Below are positions 50,834 to 60,080 of a DNA stretch of 64,000 nt, piece by piece (the stretch's first letter is position 1; every line of letters starts with the position of its first letter). A model generated the notes under the pieces. That model worked only from the letters and a program-made list of their open reading frames with translations. It searched no databases and was not told where the DNA came from. The position numbers and the translations under genes are program-made. This DNA is from Dryocola sp051307055 (GTDB lineage: Bacteria > Pseudomonadota > Gammaproteobacteria > Enterobacterales > Enterobacteriaceae). The stretch lies in the NCBI RefSeq assembly GCF_051307055.1, contig NZ_CP149994.1:3782001-3846000 (forward strand), read 5' to 3'.

Positions 50834-51454
50834 TTACAGAATTTCCAGCAGCTCCACTTCGAAGACCAAAGTGCTGAATGGTGGAATAGAAGCACCAGCG
50901 CCGCGCTCGCCGTAGGCCAGGTTTTGCGGAATAGTCAGCTCCCATTTAGAGCCGACCGGCATCAGGGTCAGCGCTTCAATCCAGCCGGCGATAACGCCGT
51001 TTACCGGGAACTCGGCCGGTTCGCCACGCTGTACGGAGCTGTCGAAAACGGTGCCGTCGATCAGTTTGCCGGTGTAGTGAACGCGAACATGATCTTTACG
51101 CGAAGGAATCGGGCCTGTGCCTTGCGTCAGAACGCGGAACTGCAAACCAGATTCGGTGCTGCTTACGCCCTCTTTCTTGCTATTTTCTTCAAGGAATTTT
51201 ACGCCCTCAACGGCCATCTCTTTCTGACGCTCCTGACGAACGGCGTCGGCACGTTCGTGCACTTCACGCAGCGCGCGATGGACGACATCAACCGGAACTG
51301 CCGGGGCATTCCCTTCCAGCGCATCACGCAGACCTGCAACCAGCGCTTCTGGCAGCAGACCCTGCAGACCAGATTCAAGTAGCTGTTGTCCAACCTGTAA
51401 ACCAATACCGTAACTTGCTTGCGCTTCTGTGCTGTCAAAAGAAGGGGTTGTCAT
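50834..51454 (-). CDS. fklB: FKBP-type peptidyl-prolyl isomerase FklB (FKBP22)
   Basis: This 206-residue cytoplasmic PPIase has an N-terminal helical dimerisation domain (ASYGIGLQVGQQLLESGLQGLLPEALVAGLRDAL) and a C-terminal FKBP domain (VRVHYTGKLIDGTVFDSS, VIAGWIEALTLMPVGSKWELTIP, LAYGERGAGASIPPFSTLVFEVELLEI). Length equals E. coli. ATG 51454 is used; the open frame reaches 51505. The stop is 12 bp before the duplicated terminator. Confidence 0.95.
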   Translation of the reverse strand: MTTPSFDSTEAQASYGIGLQVGQQLLESGLQGLLPEALVAGLRDALEGNAPAVPVDVVHRALREVHERADAVRQERQKEMAVEGVKFLEENSKKEGVSSTESGLQFRVLTQGTGPIPSRKDHVRVHYTGKLIDGTVFDSSVQRGEPAEFPVNGVIAGWIEALTLMPVGSKWELTIPQNLAYGERGAGASIPPFSTLVFEVELLEIL

Positions 51455-51697
51455 GAATTTTCCTTTAAGGTGTTTAAAAGCAGGCATGCAGCATAGCAGC
51501 GTCATCCGGCAGGGTAAAATGTAAAAGCCCTGAAGGTGACAAATGGAAACGAAACGGGAACAATGGTTGCGCAGAGCGCTAAATTGCGGTTGGGCGTCAC
51601 GTAAAGCCGGATTGCTCAGGGCATCAAACAGTTAGCGTTCTATAATGGAGGTGGGAAATGTGCAGCGCACATTGTGTGAAGATGAGGAGGGTTGCCG

Positions 51698-52291
51698 ATG
51701 CGATTCGCTGTTAAAACCTGGCTGGCGCGGATTTGGCACGCACCCGATCGTTTCCGACTGATGGATCCGCTTCCACTCCTGCACCGTCGGGGCATTATTA
51801 TCGCCGCTCTTATCATGGTTGTCGGCTTTTTGTGGCCAACTGCCGATGAAAAGCCACGCCCTGTTACGCGGGATGCGCAGCTGTCTGTTGAATCACAGTC
51901 GCCGATGCACGCCGAGCTGGTGAATCCTCCGGCCCCTACCGCCCCTGCAACGCCGGTCGCGCCGCCACAGGTTGAAAGCCAACCGCAAACCCAGGCTCCC
52001 GTTCCCAACACCAATAACGATATTGAGGGGCAATGGCGCTCTTATCGCGTGGAATCAGGCCAGACGATGGCGCAGCTCTTCCGCGACCATAATCTCCCAC
52101 CGGCGGACGTCTATGCGATGGCGCAGGTAGAGGGCGACGACAGGCCGCTGAGTGATTTACAGACCGGGCAGATGGTGAAAATTCGTCAGAATGCGAACGG
52201 GGTGGTGACGGGCTTAACCATTGATTCGGCCAGCGGCGGGGAGATTTTATTTACTCGCCAGCCTGACGGCAGCTTCCTGCGCGCTCAGTAA
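51698..52291 (+). CDS. ytfB: Cell-division-associated OapA-family protein YtfB
   Basis: YtfB is a 197-residue inner-membrane protein (E. coli 212) with a short cytoplasmic part (MDPLPLLHRRG), one membrane span (IIIAALIMVVGFLW) and a Pro/Gln-rich periplasmic linker. Its C-terminal OapA/LysM-like domain (WRSYRVESGQTMAQLFRDH, MAQVEGDDRPLSDLQTGQMVKIRQN) binds glycans. E. coli YtfB localises to the septum. ATG 51698 has AGGAGG at 7 nt; TTG 51692 is too close to it. The linker is shorter than in E. coli. Confidence 0.93.
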   Translation: MRFAVKTWLARIWHAPDRFRLMDPLPLLHRRGIIIAALIMVVGFLWPTADEKPRPVTRDAQLSVESQSPMHAELVNPPAPTAPATPVAPPQVESQPQTQAPVPNTNNDIEGQWRSYRVESGQTMAQLFRDHNLPPADVYAMAQVEGDDRPLSDLQTGQMVKIRQNANGVVTGLTIDSASGGEILFTRQPDGSFLRAQ

Positions 52292-52317
52292 TTTTAGCGA
52301 CTCCTGAAATGCAAAAC

Positions 52318-52339
52318 GCCGGCGCGAGGCCGGCATTTT
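52318..52339. terminator. Terminator between ytfB and rplI
   Basis: GCCGGC stem with GCGAG loop and ATTTT behind it on the plus strand; AAAAC on the other side gives a GTTTT run on the minus strand, so it can serve both convergent genes. Confidence 0.8.
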
Positions 52340-52359
52340 AATGTATGCGTCAGCGTGAA

Positions 52360-52812
52360 TTACGCTTCAGCAACTACGTTTACAGTCAGTTTAGCGAAGA
52401 CTTCGCTGTGAACCTGGAAGTTCACTTCGTGCTCGCCGGTGGTACGCAGAACGCCGTTCGGTAAACGAACTTCGCTCTTAGCCACGTCAACGCCTGCTGC
52501 AGTTACAGCGTCAGCGATGTCGCGAGTACCGATGGAACCGAACAGTTTACCTTCGTCGCCTGCTTTAGACGCGATAGTAACGGTTTCCAGTGCGTTGATC
52601 TTCGCAGCGCGATCTTCAGCAGCGGTCAGAACGTCAGCCAGTTTAGCTTCCAGTTCAGCGCGGCGTGTTTCGAAGAACTCAACGTTTTTCTTGGTAGCAG
52701 GAACAGCTTTACCCTGTGGTACCAGGAAGTTACGAGCATAGCCCGCTTTAACATTAACCTGATCACCCAGGCTACCCAGGTTTGCTACTTTATCAAGCAG
52801 AATAACTTGCAT
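52360..52812 (-). CDS. rplI: 50S ribosomal protein L9
   Basis: L9 has an N-terminal RNA-binding domain, a long connecting helix and a C-terminal domain reaching out from the L1 side. The 150-residue product (E. coli 149) starts MQVILLDKVANLGSLGDQVNVKAGYARNFL and contains LFGSIGTRDIADAV and GEHEVNFQVHSEV. It is last in the rpsF-priB-rpsR-rplI operon. Confidence 0.98.
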   Translation of the reverse strand: MQVILLDKVANLGSLGDQVNVKAGYARNFLVPQGKAVPATKKNVEFFETRRAELEAKLADVLTAAEDRAAKINALETVTIASKAGDEGKLFGSIGTRDIADAVTAAGVDVAKSEVRLPNGVLRTTGEHEVNFQVHSEVFAKLTVNVVAEA

Positions 52813-52853
52813 TACCTTATCCTCTCAAAGTCGTATTAATGGACCGTGCCCGC

Positions 52854-53403
<550 letters not shown>

Positions 53404-53409
53404 CAGAAA

Positions 53410-53805
53410 TTACTCTTCAGAATCCCCAGCATCTGCATCATCAGCGGTTTCAGAAGCGAAATCATCGCGACGCTCACGGCGTTCGTCTTTCGCTTTAACC
53501 ATTGGAGATGCTTCGGTAACCGCGTGCTTAACGCGCATAACCATGCTACGGATAACGGCGTCGTTGAAGCGGAAGTTTGTTTCCAGCTCATCAATCACTT
53601 CCTGCGGAGCTTCAACGTTCAGCAGAACGTAGTGAGCCTTGTGCAGTTTGTTGATTGGGTAAGCCAGCTGACGGCGGCCCCAGTCTTCCAGACGGTGGAT
53701 CGTACCTTCTGCTGCAGTGATTGCACCAGTGTAACGTTCGATCATACCCGGAACCTGTTCGCTCTGGTCAGGATGGACCATAAAAACGATTTCGTAATGA
53801 CGCAT
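53410..53805 (-). CDS. rpsF: 30S ribosomal protein S6
   Basis: The 131-residue protein of the 30S platform starts MRHYEIVFMVHPDQSEQVPGMIERY and has WGRRQLAYPINKLHKAHYVLLNVE. The C-terminus is the acidic tail (DDADAGDSEE) that is extended by RimK with glutamates in E. coli. It is first in the operon; SD AAGGAG precedes the ATG, and an S6:S18-like leader motif lies 25 bp upstream. Confidence 0.98.
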   Translation of the reverse strand: MRHYEIVFMVHPDQSEQVPGMIERYTGAITAAEGTIHRLEDWGRRQLAYPINKLHKAHYVLLNVEAPQEVIDELETNFRFNDAVIRSMVMRVKHAVTEASPMVKAKDERRERRDDFASETADDADAGDSEE

Positions 53806-53830
53806 CGAATTGCTCCTTACGGATTATTCA

Positions 53831-53865
53831 GCCTCCTGATAGGGTCAGCCGCGGCCCATGGAGGC
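53831..53865 (-). promoter_or_regulatory. Putative S6:S18-binding leader RNA of rpsF
   Basis: On the minus strand GCCTCC and GGAGGC close a stem that encloses a GGG/CCC helix and an internal CCGCGGCUGA. The layout, with CCG in a bulged stem just upstream of rpsF, fits the known S6:S18 autoregulatory motif that mimics 16S rRNA. Confidence 0.55.
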
Positions 53866-54162
53866 AAGGAACGTGTTTGTGTGCGGCTGAAAATTTGACG
53901 CGCCATAATACAAGCGGAGCCCCATAAACTCAAGGCTGCGAGCAAATTAATTCTTTTGTAGGGTGGTCAAAAAATAAACGCCCGGCTAACGCCGTGAAAT
54001 TTATAACAATAGTTTGGGTTACTAAAAATTTTTGATGGAGAACGTCAGAAATGGTCGCTTTTTATTCAACCACATCGGTTTACACTTAATGTCACAGGCC
54101 GCCACTAATCGTAAACAGGAGCGACGACCACTGATAACACAACGGCTGTAGTGGAGCGCATT

Positions 54163-54438
54163 ATGAAAACTATCGCTTATGCCCTTGTCGTTGCATTTTT
54201 GCTTTGTGCAAATGCGACGGCAGCGATCAAGATAGACAGCAAGGCCGCCAGAAATATGGATGATGTAAAAAGCCTTGGCGTGATTTACATCAACCATAAT
54301 TTCGCCACCGAGCAGGAGGCCGAGCTGGCTATTAATGAAGACGCGGACCAGCATGGCGCAAAATACTACCGCACCATATTAATGAGAGAACCCGGTAGTA
54401 ACGGCAATATGCACGTCAGCGCGGCTGTATACAGGTAG
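54163..54438 (+). CDS. yjfY: DUF1471 (YhcN/YjfY) family small secreted protein
   Basis: This 91-residue protein has the same length as E. coli YjfY. It has a signal peptide ending LLCANATA, then ARNMDDVKSLGVIYINHNFATEQEAE and REPGSNGNMHVSAAVYR. DUF1471 proteins are small periplasmic stress-linked proteins. ATG 54163 is chosen for the signal peptide. In E. coli the ula ascorbate operon lies between yjfY and yjfP; here yjfP is adjacent. A terminator follows. Confidence 0.88.
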   Translation: MKTIAYALVVAFLLCANATAAIKIDSKAARNMDDVKSLGVIYINHNFATEQEAELAINEDADQHGAKYYRTILMREPGSNGNMHVSAAVYR

Positions 54439-54504
54439 CACAATCACGATCCGAGCGTTAACACCAGGAATGCCACAACGACATAGAAAGCCAACGTTAT
54501 ACTT

Positions 54505-54528
54505 GCCCCCGGAAACGGGGGCTTTTTT
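54505..54528 (+). terminator. Terminator of yjfY
   Basis: GCCCCCG/CGGGGGC stem with a GAAA tetraloop followed by six Ts. It lies between the convergent yjfY and yjfP stops. Confidence 0.9.
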
Positions 54529-54550
54529 CTGGATGCACGCCGGGACTCGC

Positions 54551-55279
54551 CTATAAGTGCTGAGTAAAGAATCGCGCGGTAGCCTCCAGCGCGCCGGGCG
54601 TAATGCGATGTTTCACGCCGGCTTCCCACAGGCAGATAAGATGTTTATCCAGCCCCTGCTGCGTGAGCGCCTGCTGCAGCCGCCAGGTTTCCACGGCGGG
54701 CACTACGTCATCTTCTTCGCCGTGCCACAGCATTAGCGGGCGATCGCCAAGACGCCCGAGCTGATGGCTAACGTCATATTCAGCAAGCATGGCGAGGACT
54801 TCATCAAGCCGCTGCGCCTGCGGCGGAAAAAGCGTTCTGGCGAGCGTCGTAAAGTAGCCGGACCCCATCAGGCAGGCCACACAACTTACTTCCGGATGAC
54901 GAGCCATAATCCCCAGCGCCGTCATGCCGCCCATTGAGGCGCCGCCCACGGCAAGCCTCCCCTCTGCTATAAGATTCCGCTCCGCCAGCGCCTGTCGAAG
55001 CTGGGGAAACTCATCAACGCTCGTTTTGAGGATGGGCCAGAACTGCTGCAGGCGTGCATCTTCATCGCCGTTAAAACGTGCGCCGTGGCCTTGCGCATCG
55101 GGCATCACCACGCGCATTCCCGCCTGCGCCAGCGCGACAGCAAAATAGCTATAAACCAGCTTCGACGAGGTAAAGCCGTGGTAGAACAACACGGTGGGAA
55201 GAGCGGTTTGTTTCTCTCCCGCGGGGACCGCATGTAAAACCTCGATCCCGGCAAGTTGTTCCGTATAAATTTCTATCAT
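54551..55279 (-). CDS. yjfP: Alpha/beta-hydrolase esterase YjfP
   Basis: The 242-residue carboxylesterase (E. coli 249) shows an oxyanion-type VLFYHGFTSSK, the nucleophile motif GGASMGGMT (GxSxG), the acid loop LWHGEEDDVVP and the catalytic His in KHRITP. It hydrolyses short acyl esters and sugar esters in vitro in E. coli. ATG 55279 follows GGGGAAAAGTA; the frame is open far upstream without support. Confidence 0.92.
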   Translation of the reverse strand: MIEIYTEQLAGIEVLHAVPAGEKQTALPTVLFYHGFTSSKLVYSYFAVALAQAGMRVVMPDAQGHGARFNGDEDARLQQFWPILKTSVDEFPQLRQALAERNLIAEGRLAVGGASMGGMTALGIMARHPEVSCVACLMGSGYFTTLARTLFPPQAQRLDEVLAMLAEYDVSHQLGRLGDRPLMLWHGEEDDVVPAVETWRLQQALTQQGLDKHLICLWEAGVKHRITPGALEATARFFTQHL

Positions 55280-55471
55280 TACTTTTCCCCCGATTCGCTG
55301 TGACAGCCTGTTGTAAGGCAAGGCACGGCGGGTAGCAAGAAAATCACGCGAATGGATTATTGCAATGGTGAGATCCAGTCTACGATTTTCATTCGAAAGT
55401 GATTCAAAAGCGCGGTGAAGGTAACAGAAAGGGAACATTCCCCCTTCACAGAATTGACCCGGAACTACACT

Positions 55472-55801
55472 ATGACTATCAAGAAACGAGAAAACACCAT
55501 GCGACTATTAGCGGCCTTATTGCTGGCAACCACGCTTAGCGCCTGTAGCGTTCTGCAAGGAACGCCGCAACCTGCGCCGCCGGTGGCGAACCATCCGCAG
55601 GAAATTCAGCGCCCACAAACGCAGGGGCTGACGAAAATCGGCACGGTCACCGCAATGGAACGCGGCTCTCCAATGGATGCGGAAGCCGCGATTAAAGCAA
55701 AAGCGACGGCAGCAAAGGCTGATTATTATCTCATCGTCCTGAATGCCGAGACCGTTATAGCGGGACAATGGTACGCGCAGGCGATTTTGTATCGAAAATG
55801 A
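55472..55801 (+). CDS. bsmA: Biofilm/stress lipoprotein BsmA (DUF1471)
   Basis: The 109-residue lipoprotein has a signal ending TLSAC, and its DUF1471 domain (QGLTKIGTVTAMERGSPMDAEAAIKAKATAAKADYYLIV, WYAQAILYRK) closely follows E. coli BsmA (YjfO), implicated in biofilm and peroxide response. Starting at ATG 55472 gives 109 residues as in E. coli; ATG 55499 is a shorter alternative with the same lipobox. It is codirectional with yjfN. Confidence 0.9.
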   Translation: MTIKKRENTMRLLAALLLATTLSACSVLQGTPQPAPPVANHPQEIQRPQTQGLTKIGTVTAMERGSPMDAEAAIKAKATAAKADYYLIVLNAETVIAGQWYAQAILYRK

Positions 55802-55952
55802 GATCCTGATGCGGCTTATTTATTGATATTTACACAGCTTTTCGGCGTTTTATTATTTCTTATACACAATGGACCCTATCCCCAGCGACAGGGTTCAGTT
55901 AAGCGAAGGAATGCCCTGTTGTTAACCAGGATCTGTTTATAAGGAGCTGACA

Positions 55953-56228
55953 ATGAAACGATCTCTTGCCTTAACCACATTACTGTTGTCTGTGGGGCTG
56001 ATTACCACCGCTGCCCAGTCGGCGGAGGATGTTGCTGCGGACCGCGTTACCGGGTTGAATGAAATCGGCTTGATTTCCGTCAATGGCATTGCCGGTAGCG
56101 TACAGGATGTAGAAAAAATGATTGCCCTGAAAGCCGACGAACAGGGCGCGGCTTATTACCGCATCATTCAGATGCAGGAAAATCACCAGGCGGACAGCTG
56201 GCGTGCCCAGGCAATTCTTTATTCCTGA
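55953..56228 (+). CDS. yjfN: DUF1471 family small secreted protein YjfN
   Basis: This 91-residue protein has a signal peptide (LLSVGLITTAAQSA) followed by a DUF1471 domain (VTGLNEIGLISVNGIAGSVQDVEKMIALKADEQGAAYYRI, WRAQAILYS). In E. coli YjfN activates the DegP protease during envelope stress. SD AAGGAG precedes the ATG. The third DUF1471 gene within 2 kb. Confidence 0.9.
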   Translation: MKRSLALTTLLLSVGLITTAAQSAEDVAADRVTGLNEIGLISVNGIAGSVQDVEKMIALKADEQGAAYYRIIQMQENHQADSWRAQAILYS

Positions 56229-56250
56229 TGTTACTTCCATCCGATGGGCT

Positions 56251-56277
56251 ACAAAGCCGCGCCCGACGCGGCTTTGT
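56251..56277 (+). terminator. Hairpin after yjfN
   Basis: An 11-bp stem ACAAAGCCGCG/CGCGGCTTTGT with a 5-nt loop, 22 bp after the stop. No T-run follows; likely a terminator or 3' stabiliser. Confidence 0.6.
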
Positions 56278-56406
56278 GATTATAAAACGCTCTGTCTATG
56301 ATCTAAATCACGCATCTGATTAATATTTAGTTACATTTGATGTTTAAATGTTAACGCTAGCCTGCCGTTGAAGGTGCACCATGCATTTCTTCATCAGGCC
56401 TTATCT

Positions 56407-58338
56407 ATGATAAAAATCTTCAGGCATCCCGGACTTAGCGCCAAACTTTCGCTGTTGACCGGTTTTAGCGTTGCCCTTCTTTTTCTTCTTTTTACTTTTG
56501 CCCTCAGCCAGCGCGCCAGTCAGCAGCTTGAATCCTTAGCGCTTGATGATCTGCACAATCAGGTCAGCGGCGTCAGCGATATGGCACAGATGTTCGACAG
56601 CAGCCTGAGCGCTGAGGTTGAAAGCTATACGCGCCTGTTCGACAGTTTTCTGCCCCAGCCTCTTTCCCGCGATGAGAGCCAGCCTCAGACTATCAACGGT
56701 CTGAACGTGCCGCTGTTAAAAGGCGGCGAACAGCCGCTGCATGAAAACAACGCCATTCCCGACGATTTCCTGAAGCGAACGTCGGCGATATCCACGCTAT
56801 TTGTACGCAGCGGGGAAGATTTCGTGCGTGTCGCCACGTCGCTGCGCAAAGAAGACGGCAGCCGCGCCATTGGCACGATTCTGGACAGGGCGAGTCCCGC
56901 CTGGCAGAAAGTCAGCCATGGAGAAACCTACCGCGGCCTCGCGCTATTATTCGGTAAACGTTACATCACCCAGTATCAACCCGTTAAGGACAGCGCTGGC
57001 GCTGTCATCGCCGTCCTGTTCGTGGGGGTTGATATCACCGCTTCCTGGCAGGTCATACGTGAAAAAATCTTAAACCGTCGCCTCGGCAGCAGCGGACATC
57101 TCTATGTACTGGATGGTTCTGCAGGTAAGAATTACGGGAATTACCTTTTCCATAACGGCGATGAAGGCAAACGCCCGGCATGGGATGACGAGACACAAAA
57201 ACAATTACTGACGGCCGAAAAAGGTACGCTTGAACGTACAACGGCTGACGGCAGTACCTCCATCATGGCGTTCCGCCGCTTACCGGGCTGGAACTGGACG
57301 ATTGTAGGTGAAGTGGACAAACCTACGCTGTTAAACGCCGTGACCACGATGCGCAATCAGTTTTTGGCTCTGGGTCTCGCCCTCGCTCTCGCCTTTGCGA
57401 TCTTCTTTGTGGTGATTATTCGCCGCTGGCTGAGCCGTCCGCTGCGCGAGGTGATTAACGTTGCGGAACATTACGCCGCCGGTAATTTACAGGTCGCGCT
57501 CCATACCGATCGCCACGACGAGGTCGGGCAGCTGATGCAGGCGATTAACGGTATCGGCAAGGGCATCGAGAAAATTGTCATGCAGGTGCGTCTGGCGGCC
57601 GGCGATATCAGCCAGGGGACCGATGCGCTGGCGGCAGATAGCGAAGAAATCAGCGCGCAAATCAACAAGCAGGCGAGCAGCGTGGAAGAAACCTCCGCCA
57701 GCATGGAGCAGATCGCCGCCACCGTTTTGCAAAATGCCGGGAATATTTCACAGGCGAAACAGCTGGTAAGCAGCACCGCGGAAGCGGTACATCATGGAGG
57801 CAGCACCGTCACCCACGCCGTCGCGACCATGAACGATATTAAATCGGCGTCGCAGCGCATCGCCGATATCACCCACGTTATCGAGGCTATCGCCTTCCAG
57901 ACCAATATCCTGGCCCTGAACGCCGCCGTTGAAGCAGCGCGTGCGGGTGAGCATGGCAAAGGTTTTGCGGTGGTCGCACAGGAAGTGCGCGCTCTGGCAG
58001 CCCGCAGCGCCAACGCCGTCAAAGAGATCGACGGGCTGATTGTCGATACGCTTGATAAAGTTACCGAAGGCCACCAGCTTTCTGAGCAAACCCGGCTGGC
58101 GATGGAATCCATCATCACGCATATTGACCAGATTAACCTGCTGATCACCGAAATTAACAGCGCCTCGCATGAGCAATCGGCGGGCATCGGACAGGTCAAT
58201 ATCGCCATGGTGCAAATCGGTGAAGCCACGCATATCAATGCCGACCGCGTTTCACGTACCGAGCAGACGGCTCACGAGCTGCGTAGTAAAGGTCACCATC
58301 TGAACGACCTGGTCAGCATTTTCAGGCTTAACTCCTGA
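56407..58338 (+). CDS. Methyl-accepting chemotaxis protein with Cache-type sensor
   Basis: The 643-residue chemoreceptor has a membrane span at about 17-36 and a large periplasmic Cache-like sensor (about 40-315; VRSGEDFVRVATSLRKEDGSRAIGT, YQPVKDSAGAVIAVLFVGVDI). A second span at about 318-340, a HAMP domain (RWLSRPLREVINVAEHYAAGNLQ) and the signalling domain with tip IEAIAFQTNILALNAAVEAARAGE follow. It ends VSIFRLNS without a CheR-docking pentapeptide. No chemoreceptor lies between yjfN and aidB in E. coli. Start ATG 56407 is used. The ligand is unknown; the stop is 5 bp from the convergent aidB stop. Confidence 0.9.
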   Translation: MIKIFRHPGLSAKLSLLTGFSVALLFLLFTFALSQRASQQLESLALDDLHNQVSGVSDMAQMFDSSLSAEVESYTRLFDSFLPQPLSRDESQPQTINGLNVPLLKGGEQPLHENNAIPDDFLKRTSAISTLFVRSGEDFVRVATSLRKEDGSRAIGTILDRASPAWQKVSHGETYRGLALLFGKRYITQYQPVKDSAGAVIAVLFVGVDITASWQVIREKILNRRLGSSGHLYVLDGSAGKNYGNYLFHNGDEGKRPAWDDETQKQLLTAEKGTLERTTADGSTSIMAFRRLPGWNWTIVGEVDKPTLLNAVTTMRNQFLALGLALALAFAIFFVVIIRRWLSRPLREVINVAEHYAAGNLQVALHTDRHDEVGQLMQAINGIGKGIEKIVMQVRLAAGDISQGTDALAADSEEISAQINKQASSVEETSASMEQIAATVLQNAGNISQAKQLVSSTAEAVHHGGSTVTHAVATMNDIKSASQRIADITHVIEAIAFQTNILALNAAVEAARAGEHGKGFAVVAQEVRALAARSANAVKEIDGLIVDTLDKVTEGHQLSEQTRLAMESIITHIDQINLLITEINSASHEQSAGIGQVNIAMVQIGEATHINADRVSRTEQTAHELRSKGHHLNDLVSIFRLNS

Positions 58339-58343
58339 TGTGA

Positions 58344-59978
58344 TTACGCTGTGCGCCCCGTGGCGCGCAGCAGCACGCCGGTTATCACCTGCTCCGGCAG
58401 CACCGATTCGCCGCGCTCGTCCAGCGTCATGCGGCACCAGGCTTCAGCCAGCGGCGGTGAGGAGTGCGTTAACAGTTGCGCACCGGTCGCGAGGTTAGCC
58501 AGCTGCCGGGTGATGCTCCTTCCCCATTCCTCCTGCGGCTTGCGAATGCGCTGCTGCAGCTGCCGCCAGCTTCGGTCGAAGTGGCGGTTCTGCCCTTTTA
58601 CTTCATCGAATTCAGCATGCAGCATTTCCAGCACGCCAGGCTGGCGGGCAATCACCCGCAGCACATCGAGGCTCATAATATTGCCGGAACCTTCCCAGAT
58701 GCTGTTGACGGGCATTTCACGATAGAGCCGCGGCAGCTCGCTCTCTTCGCAGTATCCTGCGCCACCCAGCACTTCCATCGTTTCCGCCACGAACGGCATC
58801 CCCGCCTTGCAGATGCTGAATTTCGCGGCTGGCGTAAACAAGCGGCTATAGGCCAGCTCAAGCGGATCTGCCGGCGACTCCCAGGCGCGGGCCAGACGGA
58901 ACAGAAAGGCCGTTTGTCCCTCCAGTTGCAGCGCCATACGGCCCAGCACCTGCCGCATAATGGGCTGCTCGATAAGATTCTTACCAAACGCCTGGCGCTG
59001 ATGAGCATGATAAAGCGCGACAGACAACGCCCGACGCATGAGGCCATGGCTGCCAAGCGCGCAGTCAAAACGGGTAAAACCGCCCATTTTGAGAATGGAC
59101 CGCACGCCCTCGCCTTCTTCGCCGATTAGCCAGCCGATGGCGTCAAAAAATTCCACCTCGCTGCTGGCATTGGAACGGTTGCCAAGCTTGTCTTTAAGGC
59201 GCTCAAGCCTGACCTGATTACGCTGCCCGTCAGGCAAGAATCGTGGCAGAAAGAAGCAGGACAGCCCTCCTTTCGCCTGCGCCAGCACCAGATGCGCATC
59301 GCTTTGCGGCACGGAGAAGAACCATTTGTGTCCCAGCAGGCGATACATTTCACCCGGCCCGCGCCTGTCTGTCGCTTCCGCGCGCGTGGTGTTGCTGAGC
59401 ACGTCTGAACCGCCCTGCTTTTCGGTCATCCCCATACCGATGAGCAAACCGCGCTTCTGGCTACCGGGCAGAAGGTGTGCGTCGTAGCGATCGCTAAGCA
59501 GCGGTTTTAACCAGGAATGAAACTCTTTCGGCAGAGAGCGTTGCAGCAGAGGGATCGCGCCAAAGGTCATCGTAACCGGACACAGCGTGCCTGCTTCCAC
59601 CTGCGCATGCTGAACAAAACGTGCAGCTCTCGCCACGAATGAACCCTGACGGGCATCCTCCTGCCACGGCAAATTGTGGACGCGGTTGGCGCATAAGCCC
59701 TGCATCAGCAGATGCCAGGCGGGATGAAAACGCACGTCATCAAGCCGTTCGCCGCTGGGATCGTAACGCAGCAGCTCAGGAGGATTGGCATTCGCCAGCC
59801 GTCCCAGCTCCAGCGATTCAGCTGAACCGAGCTGCTGCCCGATACTTGCCAACAGCTCTGCATCCCAGCCCGCGCCTTCGCGGGCAACGGCCTCGCAAAG
59901 CGAGATATCAGAAAGGAAAAGGTTGCTGTTATTGAGGGGTATGGGTTGATTAAAAACGGTATGGGTTTGCCAGCGCAT
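58344..59978 (-). CDS. aidB: Acyl-CoA dehydrogenase-like adaptive response protein AidB
   Basis: AidB is a flavoprotein of the acyl-CoA dehydrogenase superfamily, induced by Ada on alkylation and proposed to bind DNA and deactivate alkylating agents. The 544 residues (E. coli 541) contain LIGMGMTEKQGGSDVLSNTTRAE, GHKWFFSVPQSDAHLVLAQ, GFTRFDCALGSHGLMRRAL and the C-terminal GYCEESELPRLYREMPVNSIWEGSGNIM. The C-terminal DNA-binding region is retained. The yjfCMLKJI genes found beside it in E. coli are absent, so rlmB is next. Confidence 0.94.
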   Translation of the reverse strand: MRWQTHTVFNQPIPLNNSNLFLSDISLCEAVAREGAGWDAELLASIGQQLGSAESLELGRLANANPPELLRYDPSGERLDDVRFHPAWHLLMQGLCANRVHNLPWQEDARQGSFVARAARFVQHAQVEAGTLCPVTMTFGAIPLLQRSLPKEFHSWLKPLLSDRYDAHLLPGSQKRGLLIGMGMTEKQGGSDVLSNTTRAEATDRRGPGEMYRLLGHKWFFSVPQSDAHLVLAQAKGGLSCFFLPRFLPDGQRNQVRLERLKDKLGNRSNASSEVEFFDAIGWLIGEEGEGVRSILKMGGFTRFDCALGSHGLMRRALSVALYHAHQRQAFGKNLIEQPIMRQVLGRMALQLEGQTAFLFRLARAWESPADPLELAYSRLFTPAAKFSICKAGMPFVAETMEVLGGAGYCEESELPRLYREMPVNSIWEGSGNIMSLDVLRVIARQPGVLEMLHAEFDEVKGQNRHFDRSWRQLQQRIRKPQEEWGRSITRQLANLATGAQLLTHSSPPLAEAWCRMTLDERGESVLPEQVITGVLLRATGRTA

Positions 59979-60080
59979 CGCGTTCCCTCCAGTTATGGCA
60001 TTGCCACTAAGTATGGATGGTGACGAAGCTTATGCCTGGCGTGAGATCACAAAGCGGGGTGTTAACCACCCCGTAAAGAA

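Noticed and set aside
50590..50895. 101-codon minus-strand open frame crossing the third terminator-flanked insert
   Set aside because: It runs from inside the fklB 3' end through both terminator copies, has no SD and a low-complexity product; more likely an accident of the insert.
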